From: Chitinophagaceae bacterium
Lineage (GTDB): Bacteria; Bacteroidota; Bacteroidia; Chitinophagales; Chitinophagaceae
Assembly: GCA_023251255.1 (NCBI GenBank)
Contig: JAHEZD010000015.1
Coordinates: 1 to 64,000, forward strand
Length of the DNA: 64,000 bases
Reading direction: 5' to 3'
Below, one piece after another: positions 43,488 through 53,034 of this stretch. The position numbers and the translations under genes were made by a program. The notes under the pieces were generated by a model. That model saw only the letters and a program-made list of their open reading frames with translations. It had not been told where the DNA came from and ran no database searches. Positions within the stretch are counted from its first letter, which is position 1, and each line of letters starts with the position of its first letter.

Positions 43488-44456
43488 TTGAAATTAATAA
43501 GATTTCCATTTCAAAAATCGGGAACCATTAAAACAATAATCTTTTATAGCAAAACAATCAAGCAGTTAGCAAAGCAATTGGGCTTTGATTATTGTGGCAT
43601 TGCCAAAGCCGAAGTCTTGAGCGAAGATGCCAAACGCTTGGAAACTTGGCTTTCCAAAAGCATGCACGGGAGCATGGCGTACATGGAAAACCATTTTGAC
43701 CTACGCATCGATCCGGCCAAATTGGTACCGGGAGCAAAAAGCGTGATTACCTTGATGCAGAACTATTACCCTTTGCAGCAGCAGGAAGAGCATGCTCCCA
43801 AAATAGCCAAGTACGCCTATGGCAAGGATTACCATGAAGTAATCAGGGAAAAGCTCAAGGAATTCTTATTTGAAGTAAATGCACAAATTGGCGAGGTGCA
43901 CGGAAGGGGCTTTGTTGATTCTGCTCCCGTTCTGGAACGTGCCTGGGCCGTAAAAAGTGGACTGGGCTGGGTCGGAAAAAATGGGAACCTGATTACCAAA
44001 CAGAGCGGTTCATTTTATTTTATCGCCACATTGATTGTTGATATTGAGCTTGACTATGACGATGCCTATGCAAAGGATTTTTGCGGCAGTTGTACCAAGT
44101 GTATTGACAATTGCCCAACAGATGCGATACTTCCCGATAAAGTGGTGGATGGCAGCAAGTGCATTTCCTATTTTACCATAGAATTGAAAGAGGCGTTGAT
44201 CCCCGATGAAATGAAGGGCAGGTTTGATAACTGGATGTTCGGCTGCGATACCTGTCAGGATGTTTGCCCCTGGAACAGGTTCAGCAAGCCGAACAACGAA
44301 ATGAATTTCTCCCCCATTCCAGAAGTGCTGAACCTTTCCACGAAAGAATGGGAAGCCATGAGCGAGGAAAGTTTCAAGGAAATTTTCAGGCAATCACCCA
44401 TGAAGAGGAGCAAGTTTAAGGGTATACAACGTAACTTGACATTCATTCAATCATAA
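43488..44456 (+). CDS. queG: Epoxyqueuosine reductase
   Basis: QueG reduces epoxyqueuosine to queuosine in tRNA, using cobalamin and two [4Fe-4S] clusters. The 322-residue frame contains [22 protein letters not shown], the cluster motifs [12 protein letters not shown] and [11 protein letters not shown], and RKRSKFKG-like ending [12 protein letters not shown], all typical. There is no ATG before the conserved region: the frame opens with TTG at 43488, and the next in-frame ATG lies inside the domain. TTG is therefore the likely start, or a start codon was lost. The following gene begins 3 bp after the stop codon. Confidence 0.93.
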   Translation: MKLIRFPFQKSGTIKTIIFYSKTIKQLAKQLGFDYCGIAKAEVLSEDAKRLETWLSKSMHGSMAYMENHFDLRIDPAKLVPGAKSVITLMQNYYPLQQQEEHAPKIAKYAYGKDYHEVIREKLKEFLFEVNAQIGEVHGRGFVDSAPVLERAWAVKSGLGWVGKNGNLITKQSGSFYFIATLIVDIELDYDDAYAKDFCGSCTKCIDNCPTDAILPDKVVDGSKCISYFTIELKEALIPDEMKGRFDNWMFGCDTCQDVCPWNRFSKPNNEMNFSPIPEVLNLSTKEWEAMSEESFKEIFRQSPMKRSKFKGIQRNLTFIQS

Positions 44457-44459
44457 GCC

Positions 44460-44987
44460 ATGGTGCAGTTTACGGCTACCTTGAAAAAATTTGCGGACCA
44501 GGGGGAGAAAACCGGCTGGACCTATATTGAGGTTCCGGAAAAGATTGCCCTTCAACTGAAACCCAACAACAAGAAAAGTTTCCGTGTAAAGGGCAAACTG
44601 GATGACCATACAATCAGTGGCATTGCCATGATACCCATGGGTGAAGGCAATTTCATTATTGCGATTAATGCTGGCATGAGAAAAGCAGTCAAGAAAAGAA
44701 GAGGTGACGATTTAATTGTTCAGTTGGAAGAAGATAAGAAAGGTTATGAACTGAACAGTGAGTTCATGGAATGCCTACATGATGAACCAGCAGCTTTGGC
44801 CTTCTTCAATACATTGGCCAAGGGCCACCAAAACTATTTCAGCAAGTGGATTGAAAGTGCCAAGACCATTGAAACAAAAAGCAAACGGATGGCCATGGCC
44901 GTAAATGCCCTAGCAAAAAAATGGGATTATGGGTTGATGATCAGGACGCAAGCAGAAAAAAACAAGAAACTGAAAGGACTGCCATAA
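44460..44987 (+). CDS. YdeI/OmdA-like protein with DUF1905 domain
   Basis: The 175-residue soluble protein has an N-terminal DUF1905 beta-barrel (about 1-92; GWTYIEVPEKIALQL, FRVKGKLDD, RKAVKKRRGDDL) and a C-terminal YdeI/OmdA-type helical domain (ALAFFNTLAKGHQNYFSKWIESAKT). Family members are linked to bacteriocin or antimicrobial peptide protection, but the mechanism is unclear. It sits 3 bp after queG and 3 bp before anmK, so the three form an operon. Confidence 0.85.
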   Translation: MVQFTATLKKFADQGEKTGWTYIEVPEKIALQLKPNNKKSFRVKGKLDDHTISGIAMIPMGEGNFIIAINAGMRKAVKKRRGDDLIVQLEEDKKGYELNSEFMECLHDEPAALAFFNTLAKGHQNYFSKWIESAKTIETKSKRMAMAVNALAKKWDYGLMIRTQAEKNKKLKGLP

Positions 44988-44990
44988 AAT

Positions 44991-46181
44991 ATGAACAAGA
45001 ATATCCAGCACCTATATGACATAGCAGCAAAAAAGCAGCGCACCATTATAGGTTTAATGAGTGGTACGTCACTAGATGGGTTGGATATTGCCCTGTGCAG
45101 GTGCAATGGTGCTGGCACCAGTACAGCCGTTGAAATACTCCGATTCGAAACAGTTGCCTACCATAATATTTTCCGGCAGGAAGTAAAATCCATCTTCAGT
45201 AAAAGGACCGTGGACCTAGAAAAACTCTGTTTACTGAACGAATGGATTGCCGTGCAACATGCCGGCATGATCAATGACTGCTTGGTAAAATGGCATATCA
45301 AAAAAGAAGAGGTGGATGCCATTGCCAGTCATGGTCAAACCATTTACCATGCTCCGAAGAGCCTTCACCAGCAAACCATGTTTGGTAACGCCACTCTGCA
45401 AATTGGGGATGGCGACCACTTGGCCGTTCATACAGGTATCCTTACCATCAGTGATTTCCGCCAGAAGCATATCGCTGCTGGTGGCGAAGGTGCCCCCTTG
45501 GCCCTATATGGGGATTATTTGCTGTTCAGTAAAAAAAACGAAGAAAGAATCATGCTGAACATTGGCGGCATAGCCAACTTCACTTACCTACCAAGTAATC
45601 TGGACGCTTCAAAAATGTTCAGCACTGATTGCGGACCGGGCAATACAATCATGGATGCATATACACAGCAATATTCTCCGCCAGCATTGTATGATGAAGA
45701 TGCATCAATAGCCAAGCGGGGGACCGCCAACCAGCAATTGTTGACCACCTTGAAACTGCATGGTTTCTTTGAACAGGATTTTCCCAAAACAACAGGCCCC
45801 GAACTGTTCAACCTTACTTACCTGCTAGAAGCACAAAAGAGGTCCGATACTGTTTCATTGGGCCATGAAGATGTGATGGCCACCCTGAACCAGTTTACCG
45901 CCGATATCATTGTGGATGCTTTGCAACGGACCATGCAGCAAAAAAATTTCTCTGTTTATGCAAGTGGCGGCGGCATGCACAATCCGTTGCTCATGCAAAA
46001 TATTAAGGAGCAATTGCCCAATGCAAGTTTCAGGAACATCGCGGACCTGAATATTAACCCCGACGCAAAAGAAGCCATCCTTTTTGCCGTGCTGGCCAAC
46101 GAAACTTTATGTGGTGGCCATACAAATTTCAGTGGCAATATTCCCAACGTAAGTATGGGTAAAATAAGTTTTCCTTCATAA
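44991..46181 (+). CDS. anmK: Anhydro-N-acetylmuramic acid kinase
   Basis: AnmK opens the 1,6-anhydro ring of anhydro-MurNAc and phosphorylates it with ATP, which lets the cell recycle cell-wall sugars. The 396-residue product has GLMSGTSLDGLDIALC (21-36), IASHGQTIYH, GDGDHLAVHTGI, DFRQKHIAAGGEGAPL, MLNIGGIANF, DCGPGNTIMD and VYASGGGMHNPLL, all in the expected order. It is the third gene of the queG unit. MurQ, the next enzyme of the pathway, is not in the window. Confidence 0.96.
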   Translation: MNKNIQHLYDIAAKKQRTIIGLMSGTSLDGLDIALCRCNGAGTSTAVEILRFETVAYHNIFRQEVKSIFSKRTVDLEKLCLLNEWIAVQHAGMINDCLVKWHIKKEEVDAIASHGQTIYHAPKSLHQQTMFGNATLQIGDGDHLAVHTGILTISDFRQKHIAAGGEGAPLALYGDYLLFSKKNEERIMLNIGGIANFTYLPSNLDASKMFSTDCGPGNTIMDAYTQQYSPPALYDEDASIAKRGTANQQLLTTLKLHGFFEQDFPKTTGPELFNLTYLLEAQKRSDTVSLGHEDVMATLNQFTADIIVDALQRTMQQKNFSVYASGGGMHNPLLMQNIKEQLPNASFRNIADLNINPDAKEAILFAVLANETLCGGHTNFSGNIPNVSMGKISFPS

Positions 46182-46249
46182 TAACTAGAGCAATGGAACG
46201 AAGTATGAAAACACCTACTTATCCCAATAGGTCCAAATAACGTACAAAA

Positions 46250-46275
46250 AATCCCGAAGCAAAGACTTCGGGATT
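46250..46275 (-). terminator. Rho-independent terminator of pdhB
   Basis: AATCCCGAAG and CTTCGGGATT pair perfectly around a 6-base loop. On the minus strand a run of six T follows. It lies 21 bp after the pdhB stop codon. Confidence 0.85.
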
Positions 46276-46296
46276 CCATTATCGGGTTTATAGGGT

Positions 46297-47283
46297 TCAT
46301 TTCTTTGACCCCACTACTTCTTTTACCAATTTTACCGTTCTAGCTACATTTGGAATGGCCAATTCCGCAAGGTTGGGTGCATAGTGCATGGGCGCATCAG
46401 CACTGGTAATCCTCCTAATAGGTGCATCCAAATAATCAAAGCCTTCTTTCTGTATGCGGTAGGTAATTTCGGAGCTTACGCTGGCAAACGGCCATTGTTC
46501 CTCCACAATCACTAAACGGTTTGTTTTCTTAACGCTTTCTAAAATAGTCATCCAGTCCAATGGACGGATGGTCCTCAAATCAATCACTTCTGCACTGATA
46601 CCTTCCTTCTCCAGTTCGGTAGCAGCATCCAAGGCCACTTTCATCATTTTGTTGAAAGAAACAATGGTCACATCGCGACCCGCCCTTTTTACATCGGCCT
46701 TGCCTAGGGGTATATAATATTCTTCTTCCGGTACTTCACATTTTTCGCCATACATCACTTCACTTTCCATGAACATTACTGGATCTTCTTCATAACGGAT
46801 GGCCTGTTTCAACAACCCCTTGGCATCGTAGCCATTACTAGGGGAAACCACTTTCAATCCAGGTATATTGGCATACAGGCTTTCAAATGCGGTACTGTGT
46901 TGTGCACCCAATTGGCCCGCACTGCCGTTTCCACCCCGGAAAACAATGGGGCAGGAAATTTGCCCACCACTCATGGCCAACATCTTACTGGCTGTATTTA
47001 GAATCTGGTCAAGTGGCAAAACGGCAAAGTTCCAGGTCATGAACTCCACTATGGGCCTCAACCCATTTTGTGCTGAGCCAACAGCCACCGCTGTGAAACC
47101 CAGTTCTGCAATGGGTGTATCAATGACCCTTTTAGGACCAAATTCGGCCAGCATGCCTTGGCTTACTTTATAGGCGCCATTGTATTCTGCTACTTCTTCA
47201 CCCATTAAATAAACACGGTCATCCCTCCTCATTTCCTCACTCATGGCCTCGCGGAGAGCCTCCCTGAAAGCTATTGAACGCAT
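46297..47283 (-). CDS. pdhB: Pyruvate dehydrogenase E1 component, beta subunit
   Basis: Together with the alpha subunit, this TPP enzyme decarboxylates pyruvate and passes the acetyl group to E2. The 328-residue protein has the FREALREAMSEEM start, the GEEVAEYNGAYKVSQG segment, the IAELGFTAVAVGSA region with the TPP-activating glutamate, FRGGNGSAGQLGAQHS, and a C-terminal transketolase domain (EVIDLRTIRPLDWMTI). The alpha subunit and E2 are not adjacent, so the complex is encoded at separate sites. A good promoter lies upstream and a terminator downstream, so it is transcribed alone. Confidence 0.95.
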   Translation of the reverse strand: MRSIAFREALREAMSEEMRRDDRVYLMGEEVAEYNGAYKVSQGMLAEFGPKRVIDTPIAELGFTAVAVGSAQNGLRPIVEFMTWNFAVLPLDQILNTASKMLAMSGGQISCPIVFRGGNGSAGQLGAQHSTAFESLYANIPGLKVVSPSNGYDAKGLLKQAIRYEEDPVMFMESEVMYGEKCEVPEEEYYIPLGKADVKRAGRDVTIVSFNKMMKVALDAATELEKEGISAEVIDLRTIRPLDWMTILESVKKTNRLVIVEEQWPFASVSSEITYRIQKEGFDYLDAPIRRITSADAPMHYAPNLAELAIPNVARTVKLVKEVVGSKK

Positions 47284-47308
47284 ACGATTCTTGGTTAATT
47301 ATGAGCCG

Positions 47309-47341
47309 CAAAAATATAAGATTAAGGATTACAAAACCAAA
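47309..47341 (-). promoter_or_regulatory. Bacteroidota-type promoter of pdhB
   Basis: On the minus strand TATTTTTG (47316-47309) matches the -7 consensus. A TTTG lies 21 bp upstream (47341-47338). The start codon is 26 bases beyond the box. Confidence 0.55.
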
Positions 47342-47679
47342 GGGATTTTTTAGGGGACGGGCAGCAGTTTTTCGTGGCAAAAAGGAAGACAACATCCGCT
47401 TCTCTTCTCTTTTAGGAAAAGGTGCCCGAAAACCACTCGGGGGTGTTGCGCCATTCATCGCCCATATCATTGTGGGCAATGAAAAACAATCTACGCAAAC
47501 GTTTGCAAGTATTCTGTACTTTCAAACTTGTTTGATTGTTTACCCTTACCCTTTTTCTCATACAAGTAGTTTTTTTCTTCCCTTTTTTTTATTGGCCTTT
47601 GCCTGAGGCAGTTGATAAAGAAATAGCCATAGAAATACTACGTACCCCTCCCTAGCCGAAACAAAAGCTCTTATGAAAT
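47342..47679. other. Intergenic region with nothing recognised
   Basis: A plus-strand reading frame (47274-47606) crosses the pdhB promoter and has a composition unlike a real protein. No terminator, riboswitch or repeat was identified between the pdhB promoter and the end of the permease gene. Confidence 0.5.
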
Positions 47680-49449
47680 TCAGATATTAGTCGCCAATTT
47701 GCTTTTTTTATAGCCGTACAAAAAATAAATTACCAACCCAATTGACAACCAGCCCAAAAACCAAATCCAATTACTTTTGGTCATTCCGGTAAGTAGATAA
47801 AGACAAGTAATCAAACCCATTAACGGAATGAGTGAATATTTTTTGATGAAAGAAAATATACTTAACAACAAAGCGGATATCCAGAAGATGATGGTGGACA
47901 GTTTGGCTATATCTGTTGTGAAGAAAAGTTTGTCCTTCAAAATTTTATCATCTGAATAATCCTTGAAGTCTCCATTTAACAATTCACTAAAATAACCGGT
48001 ACCCAATTTATTGTGCGTTTGTAAGCCCAAGAAAACAATTGCCCCAATAATCAAGGCTGGAAAAAGAAATTGCCCACTGATAAAAGGAATATGGAACTTA
48101 CCTGCTTCCTTCCCCCTTCTTGGAATCAACAGCACACCACCACAAACAAGCACAAATGCAAATAAGGTTGCTATGCTAGTAAAATCAAGTACAAAGGTTT
48201 TGTCTGTAAACAGAATGGGAACCCCTACTACCAACCCTGTAACAATGGTGGAAAAAGATGGTGTCTTATATTTTGGATGGATTTTTTGGAACACAGAAGG
48301 CAGTAGTCCATCACGACTCATGCTCATCCAAATACGTGGTTGGCCCATTTGGAACACTAATAGTACACTTGTCATCGCCACAACGGCACAGATTGCCACA
48401 AGGAACTGCATCCAACCAATGTTCAGGTTCTGTGGTTCAAAGATGAAGGCCAATGGATCACCAACGCCATCGAAGTTCCTGTAGTTAACAGAGCCTGTTA
48501 ATACCAATGTCAGCAGGATATAGATAATGGTACAGATAACCAATGAGAGGATCATTCCCTTTGGTAAATCACGTTGTGGGTTTTTGCTTTCTTCTGCTAA
48601 AACGCTTACGGCATCAAAACCTATATAAGCAAAGAACACACCACTTACAGCAGCCATGACTCCGCTGAAACCATTCGGCATGAATGATTTGATGCCTGCA
48701 TCGTTTATTGGTGTCCAGTTGCTGGTCAACCCACCAGAAAAAACCATATAACCACCAACCAGTATTACAAGAAGCACAACGATTAATTTCAGGATAACCA
48801 TTACGTTACTGAAGTTCCTACTTTCTTTTACCCCACGCAAAACCAAATAGGTAATGAGGAAATTGATGATTAAAGCAGGGAGGTCAAGTATGATTCTTAA
48901 GCCGCCAATTACAGGTGCCATATTCCAAGCAGCAATCAAATCCTTATTGGTGCTTGCACCTTCTACCGCATGTTTGGCCTCCACGTAACTGGTGCTCAAA
49001 TACTCAGGGATGTGCATGTGGCATTTGTCAAGAAAAGAAGTAAAATAATCGCTCCAGCTATAAGCCACATAGATATTGCCAATGGAATATTCCATAATCA
49101 GTGCCCAACCAATTATCCATGCAAACAGTTCACCAAAACTTGCATAAGCATAGGTATACGCACTACCGGCAACAGGAATACGGCTTGCGAACTCCGAATA
49201 ACAAAAAGCTGTAAATGCACAAGCAATAGCAGTAATGATAAACAGGATGACAACTCCAGGGCCGCCACTGAAAACAGCCCCCCCTAAGCTACTGAAACTG
49301 CCCGCACCAAGAATAGCTGCAATGCCAAAAAAAGTCAAATCCCTTACATTGAGTACACGTTTCAGTCCTGACGAATGGCCTTCTTCATTGGCAGCAGCAT
49401 CAGCAATAATTTTATCAATCTTTTTGGTACGAAAGATGGAATTCGACAT
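47680..49449 (-). CDS. APC-superfamily amino acid permease
   Basis: The 589-residue membrane protein has at least 12 hydrophobic helices. FFGIAAILGAGSFSSLGGAV is the helix 1 signature with the unwound Gly-rich stretch. FSGVMAAVSGVFFAYIGFDAVS and AEESKNPQRDLPKGM are typical of the cationic amino acid transporter branch. A long loop of about 45 residues near 135-180 and an insertion near 475-510 are unusual. The substrate is probably a basic or neutral amino acid but is not certain. Confidence 0.9.
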   Translation of the reverse strand: MSNSIFRTKKIDKIIADAAANEEGHSSGLKRVLNVRDLTFFGIAAILGAGSFSSLGGAVFSGGPGVVILFIITAIACAFTAFCYSEFASRIPVAGSAYTYAYASFGELFAWIIGWALIMEYSIGNIYVAYSWSDYFTSFLDKCHMHIPEYLSTSYVEAKHAVEGASTNKDLIAAWNMAPVIGGLRIILDLPALIINFLITYLVLRGVKESRNFSNVMVILKLIVVLLVILVGGYMVFSGGLTSNWTPINDAGIKSFMPNGFSGVMAAVSGVFFAYIGFDAVSVLAEESKNPQRDLPKGMILSLVICTIIYILLTLVLTGSVNYRNFDGVGDPLAFIFEPQNLNIGWMQFLVAICAVVAMTSVLLVFQMGQPRIWMSMSRDGLLPSVFQKIHPKYKTPSFSTIVTGLVVGVPILFTDKTFVLDFTSIATLFAFVLVCGGVLLIPRRGKEAGKFHIPFISGQFLFPALIIGAIVFLGLQTHNKLGTGYFSELLNGDFKDYSDDKILKDKLFFTTDIAKLSTIIFWISALLLSIFSFIKKYSLIPLMGLITCLYLLTGMTKSNWIWFLGWLSIGLVIYFLYGYKKSKLATNI

Positions 49450-49518
49450 CTGCAGTTTTGTTTTGGTTGATGGGTTTAAAGCTAAGTGAATAAGGGGAAA
49501 TGGAAAAAAGGGATTTAA

Positions 49519-50484
49519 TCAATAATCACGCTGTACCAAAAACGCCCCCAGTTCCAGCAAAGCCTTTTTCCTTACCGAGGTTACCGCAATATCATCAAGG
49601 TGCTTATAGGCTACCTGCACATATTTTTCCTTTAGTTCCTTTGCCCAAGCATCCACATTGCAAGCTTTGAAAATAGCAAGCACCCGTTCCACTTTATCGG
49701 CAGGATTATTTTGCATTAATGTTTTTAATTCGGTTTTCTGCTCAGTCGTGGCCACTTCCAATGCATGGAGCAAGAGGAATGTTTTCTTGTTCTGACGGAT
49801 ATCACCTCCAACATCTTTCCCAAATTTTTCAGGATTGCCAAAAGCATCCAAATAGTCATCCTGAATTTGAAAAGCTATGCCAAGGTTCCTTCCAAACTCA
49901 TAAATATGTTTGCAGTTGCCTTCACTGGCACCACCAATAATGGCACCCATTTCCAAACTTGCTGCAATCAGTACAGAAGTCTTCAATGAAATCATCTGTA
50001 TGTAATCATTCAGCAATACAGTTTCCTGTTTCTCAAAATCCATGTCCAGTTGCTGGCCCTCGCAAACTTCCCTTGCCGTTTTGTTGAACTGGGCAAGAAT
50101 ATGGTGAAGGTAGCTTGCATCAATTCTGTTCAGGTAATCATAGCACCTGATCAACATGACATCGCCACTTAACAAAGCGGTACTGTCACCATATTTCTTG
50201 TGTACCGTCTCCATACCCCGCCTCAATGGTGCAGCATCCATAATATCGTCATGGATCAAGGTAAAATTGTGGAAGAGTTCTATAGCAGTGGCCACGTGGT
50301 AAGCGTCGGGATTGATATTATCAAACAGTTCATTGCCCATTAAGCACATGACCGGCCTGATCCTTTTCCCACCTATTGATAAAAAATAATTGTTTGGCTC
50401 ATACAAGGTTTCGGGCTGCTGGGGAAAATGGTCCACAGAGAATTTCTCCGCAAAATCGTCCACTAAATCTTTAAAAGAATGCAT
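49519..50484 (-). CDS. Polyprenyl (isoprenyl) diphosphate synthase
   Basis: This trans-prenyltransferase condenses isopentenyl diphosphate onto an allylic primer. The 321-residue protein has GGKRIRPVMCLMG, the first aspartate-rich motif LIHDDIMDAAPLRRG and the second motif FQIQDDYLDAFG. Residues two helix turns before the first motif are bulky (IELFHNF), which often limits chain length, so a farnesyl or geranylgeranyl product is plausible. A TAGGTTTG -7-like box at 50489-50496 lies only 5 bp before the start codon, so the mRNA may be nearly leaderless. Confidence 0.93.
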   Translation of the reverse strand: MHSFKDLVDDFAEKFSVDHFPQQPETLYEPNNYFLSIGGKRIRPVMCLMGNELFDNINPDAYHVATAIELFHNFTLIHDDIMDAAPLRRGMETVHKKYGDSTALLSGDVMLIRCYDYLNRIDASYLHHILAQFNKTAREVCEGQQLDMDFEKQETVLLNDYIQMISLKTSVLIAASLEMGAIIGGASEGNCKHIYEFGRNLGIAFQIQDDYLDAFGNPEKFGKDVGGDIRQNKKTFLLLHALEVATTEQKTELKTLMQNNPADKVERVLAIFKACNVDAWAKELKEKYVQVAYKHLDDIAVTSVRKKALLELGAFLVQRDY

Positions 50485-50598
50485 GTCACAAACCTAACCA
50501 GAAAACTTGTTGATATGCTAACTAAAAGCAAAAAGTTTGGAAGGTGAATCTTTTTGGCATGGTTTTGTCATGGCACAAAATGAATTAAAACAACTATT

Positions 50599-51078
50599 AT
50601 GAAAAAAATCTTCATCCTAATCCTGTTAGCAACTAGCGTTTCCCTTGGAGTTTCTGCACAAAGTTTGGGTTCCAGTTACACAACCGCTCTTGGCGTAAAA
50701 ATTTACCCGGGTGCATTATCGGTAAAACATTTTACCAAAAGCAATATAGCACTGGAAGGCCTTGGTTATTTCTACAATTATGGTTTCCGCTTGACCGGCC
50801 TTTATGAAATACATGGTGATATTAATGGAGCCCCAGGCCTGAAATGGTACGTAGGCCCAGGTTTGCATATTGGTTCATGGAATGATAAATGGAAAAAAGA
50901 TTATCCTAGCCGCGACGGCGGGTTCCAGTTTGGTATTGATGGGGTGCTTGGCCTTGATTATAAATTCAACGGCGCACCTATCAACTTGAGTTTTGACTGG
51001 CAACCTTCCTTTAACCTTTCAGGATACAATTACTTTGAAGGTGGGTGGGGAGGTCTGGGTATCAGATATACTTTCTAA
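50599..51078 (+). CDS. Small secreted beta-barrel-like protein
   Basis: The 159-residue protein has a signal peptide ending at VSAQ (residue 21). The mature part alternates hydrophobic and polar residues, with many Gly, Tyr and Trp, and ends in LGIRYTF, a terminal aromatic signature of outer-membrane barrels. The strands are short (ALGVKIYPGALSVKHF, WYVGPGLHIGSW), and the size would suit an eight-stranded barrel. No family is recognised with confidence. A terminator follows. Confidence 0.75.
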   Translation: MKKIFILILLATSVSLGVSAQSLGSSYTTALGVKIYPGALSVKHFTKSNIALEGLGYFYNYGFRLTGLYEIHGDINGAPGLKWYVGPGLHIGSWNDKWKKDYPSRDGGFQFGIDGVLGLDYKFNGAPINLSFDWQPSFNLSGYNYFEGGWGGLGIRYTF

Positions 51079-51101
51079 ACATAAATTGAGGGACACTGGA
51101 T

Positions 51102-51131
51102 AAAAGAGTGCATTTAACAATGCACTCTTTT
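51102..51131 (+). terminator. Rho-independent terminator
   Basis: AAAAGAGTGCATT and AATGCACTCTTTT form a 13-bp stem around TAAC. T-rich sequence follows. It closes the 159-residue barrel-like gene. Confidence 0.85.
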
Positions 51132-51291
51132 TATTTTATGTATTCAGGAAATAGATAAGACTGATATTTTAGACAGTCGATTCCCTATTGCTCCCATCAA
51201 GGCTTTACGGGCTTTTTCAAAGCGTTGGGAAGTACCGACAATAAAACACCTTCCTACAGCCATCTTGTGGATTTTTTACCACAACCCTTCT

Positions 51292-51696
51292 TTAGTAAAA
51301 CAAGTTTGAAAGTATGTTGCTCGCATCATTTGTTGCTGGCTTCAAACCAAGGAATTTATTCATCTGATCCTTTGCCAAAGTGGTTGCAAGGTTTGTTTTT
51401 AAGTTACTTAAAAGACCAGTCTGCTTTGTTGCGTATGCTGCTTTGTTTGTTTTAAGCAAAGGCAATATTTGTGATTTTGCCTGTAAAAAAGTGTTAACGG
51501 CACTGGTGACTTTTGGCACCTGTGTGGCACTCAAAGCAAGCTTGGCTGTTAATTTATCCGTAATACCCTTGGTCAAAGTTTTTACATCAAACCCAGCGAC
51601 AGTTGCCACTGTCTTCGCTTTGTCCAGAATACCTTGTGAATTGGATATAGATGAAAAACCTACTGCACACATTGCAATTAGAAGGGCTTGTTTCAT
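51292..51696 (-). CDS. Small secreted helical protein of unknown function
   Basis: I chose the ATG at 51696 (MKQALLIAMCAVGF), giving 134 residues; an upstream TTG is less likely. A signal peptide ends near SNSQ (about residue 21). The mature protein is Lys/Ala/Thr/Leu-rich and almost entirely helical (LTKGITDKLTAKLALSATQV, MNKFLGLKPATNDASNIL). It resembles short periplasmic proteins of the DUF2780 or DUF4197 kind, but I cannot confirm that. It lies 9 bp before the stop codon of nothing in particular and is read separately from ftsY, which lies upstream on the same strand. Confidence 0.65.
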   Translation of the reverse strand: MKQALLIAMCAVGFSSISNSQGILDKAKTVATVAGFDVKTLTKGITDKLTAKLALSATQVPKVTSAVNTFLQAKSQILPLLKTNKAAYATKQTGLLSNLKTNLATTLAKDQMNKFLGLKPATNDASNILSNLFY

Positions 51697-51724
51697 AATC
51701 AATTAGTTTAAAAGTTGGGTAAAA

Positions 51725-52687
51725 TTACCCTTCTAATTTAAAAAGGCTGTCAACAAATTCTTTTTTATCAAAAATCAGCAAATCATCAATCTTTTCACCT
51801 ACGCCTATAAATTTCACCGGTATTTTGAACTGATTAGCTATAGCCAATACTACGCCCCCCTTTGCTGTACCATCCAATTTGGTGATAGTCAATGAAGTAA
51901 CGTCAGTCGCGGCCGTAAAATGCTTGGCTTGTTCCAGCGCATTTTGCCCGGTACTTCCATCCAGTACCAGCATTACTTCATGGGGTGCAGTTGGGATCAC
52001 TTTCTGTATAACACGCTTGATTTTGGTCAGTTCATCCATTAAGTGCGCCTTGTTATGCAAACGTCCCGCTGTATCAATAATGACGATATCGCTCCCCCTT
52101 GATACAGCACTCTGCACCGTGTCAAAAGCAACGGCACTCGGATCGCTGCCCATATTCTGCTTTACGATGGGAACGCCCACCCTTTCGCTCCAAATTGTCA
52201 ATTGCTCCACAGCCGCAGCCCTGAAAGTATCCGCAGCACCAAGAATTACGTTATGCCCAGCTTTCTTGTAATTATGTGCCAGCTTGCCAATGGTAGTTGT
52301 TTTGCCAACACCATTCACGCCCACCACTAAAATTACATAGGGCTTCTTTCCAGTAGGGATTTCAAAATTCTTATAGGAAATATCATCTGCTTCAATTAGC
52401 ACATTTTGAATTTCTTCCTGCAGCAATTTATTGAGTTCGGAAGTGTTCACATATTTGTCATGCTTTACCCTTGCCTCAATCCTATTGATAATTTGTATGG
52501 TGGTTTCAATTCCTACATCTGCGCCTACCAATGCTTCTTCCAAATTGTCGAGTACTTCTTCATCCACAGTGCTTTTGCCCGCAATGGCTTTTGTTATTTT
52601 AGCAAAAAAGCCTTCCTTGGTTTTTTGGAGGCCTTGGTCAAGGCTTTCCTTTTCTTTTTTTCCGAAGAGTTTATCGAAGAATCCCAT
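51725..52687 (-). CDS. ftsY: Signal recognition particle receptor FtsY
   Basis: FtsY docks ribosome-SRP complexes at the membrane. The 320-residue protein has a short N-terminal region (MGFFDKLFGKKEKESLDQG) that is basic and amphipathic for membrane binding, not the long acidic A domain of E. coli. The NG domain contains GVNGVGKTTTIGKLA, DTFRAAAVEQL, VIIDTAGRLHNK and TKLDGTAKGG. It follows the rpmB-rpmG-DUF4295 cluster, from which a terminator-like hairpin separates it. Confidence 0.96.
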   Translation of the reverse strand: MGFFDKLFGKKEKESLDQGLQKTKEGFFAKITKAIAGKSTVDEEVLDNLEEALVGADVGIETTIQIINRIEARVKHDKYVNTSELNKLLQEEIQNVLIEADDISYKNFEIPTGKKPYVILVVGVNGVGKTTTIGKLAHNYKKAGHNVILGAADTFRAAAVEQLTIWSERVGVPIVKQNMGSDPSAVAFDTVQSAVSRGSDIVIIDTAGRLHNKAHLMDELTKIKRVIQKVIPTAPHEVMLVLDGSTGQNALEQAKHFTAATDVTSLTITKLDGTAKGGVVLAIANQFKIPVKFIGVGEKIDDLLIFDKKEFVDSLFKLEG

Positions 52688-52805
52688 GATACTGTTGTGG
52701 TTAGAATGGTAAATCGGAGAATTAGGTTATGTTGTATTAAATGAAGCAATGCTGCCTATATTCAGCAACAATCTCTTCCTTTTGCTGGAGCAATATTGCT
52801 AAACT

Positions 52806-52837
52806 AAAAAAGCCATTCCTAATAGGGAACAGCTTTT
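52806..52837 (-). terminator. Imperfect terminator between DUF4295 and ftsY
   Basis: AAAAGC at 52808-52813 pairs with GCTTTT at 52832-52837, and TTCC pairs with GGAA inside, with a small internal mismatch. On the minus strand a run of T follows. It probably ends or attenuates the ribosomal protein transcript before ftsY. Confidence 0.6.
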
Positions 52838-52858
52838 AATATGGTATGACGTAGCCAA

Positions 52859-53032
52859 TTATTTAACAGCTAAGAAATCTTTTACTTTATCCTTGTGTAT
52901 AATAGCTTCTTTAAAGGTATATGCACCAGTCTTAGGGCTGCGTACAGCCTTGATTACCTTAGTCCAGTTTTTTGCCTCAGCGGCGGCTTTCAAGTCTTTT
53001 ACTTTAGCGTTTTTTGAAGCTGCTTTTGCCAT
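52859..53032 (-). CDS. DUF4295 family small basic protein
   Basis: This 57-residue gene is short and easily missed. It encodes a lysine-rich protein starting MAKAASKNAKVKDLKAAAEA and ending KDKVKDFLAVK. It begins 2 bp after the rpmG stop codon, the fixed position of DUF4295 in Bacteroidota. The family has no proven function; its basic composition and constant link to L28 and L33 suggest a ribosome-associated protein. The core KVIKAVRSPKTGAYTFKE is the conserved part. Confidence 0.88.
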   Translation of the reverse strand: MAKAASKNAKVKDLKAAAEAKNWTKVIKAVRSPKTGAYTFKEAIIHKDKVKDFLAVK

Positions 53033-53034
53033 GA

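Noticed and set aside
47274-47606. 110-codon plus-strand frame
   Set aside because: It begins inside pdhB, covers its promoter, and its composition is not protein-like.
51380-51706. 108-codon plus-strand frame opposite the small secreted protein
   Set aside because: The minus-strand frame has a signal peptide and helical repeats; the plus-strand frame is its shadow.
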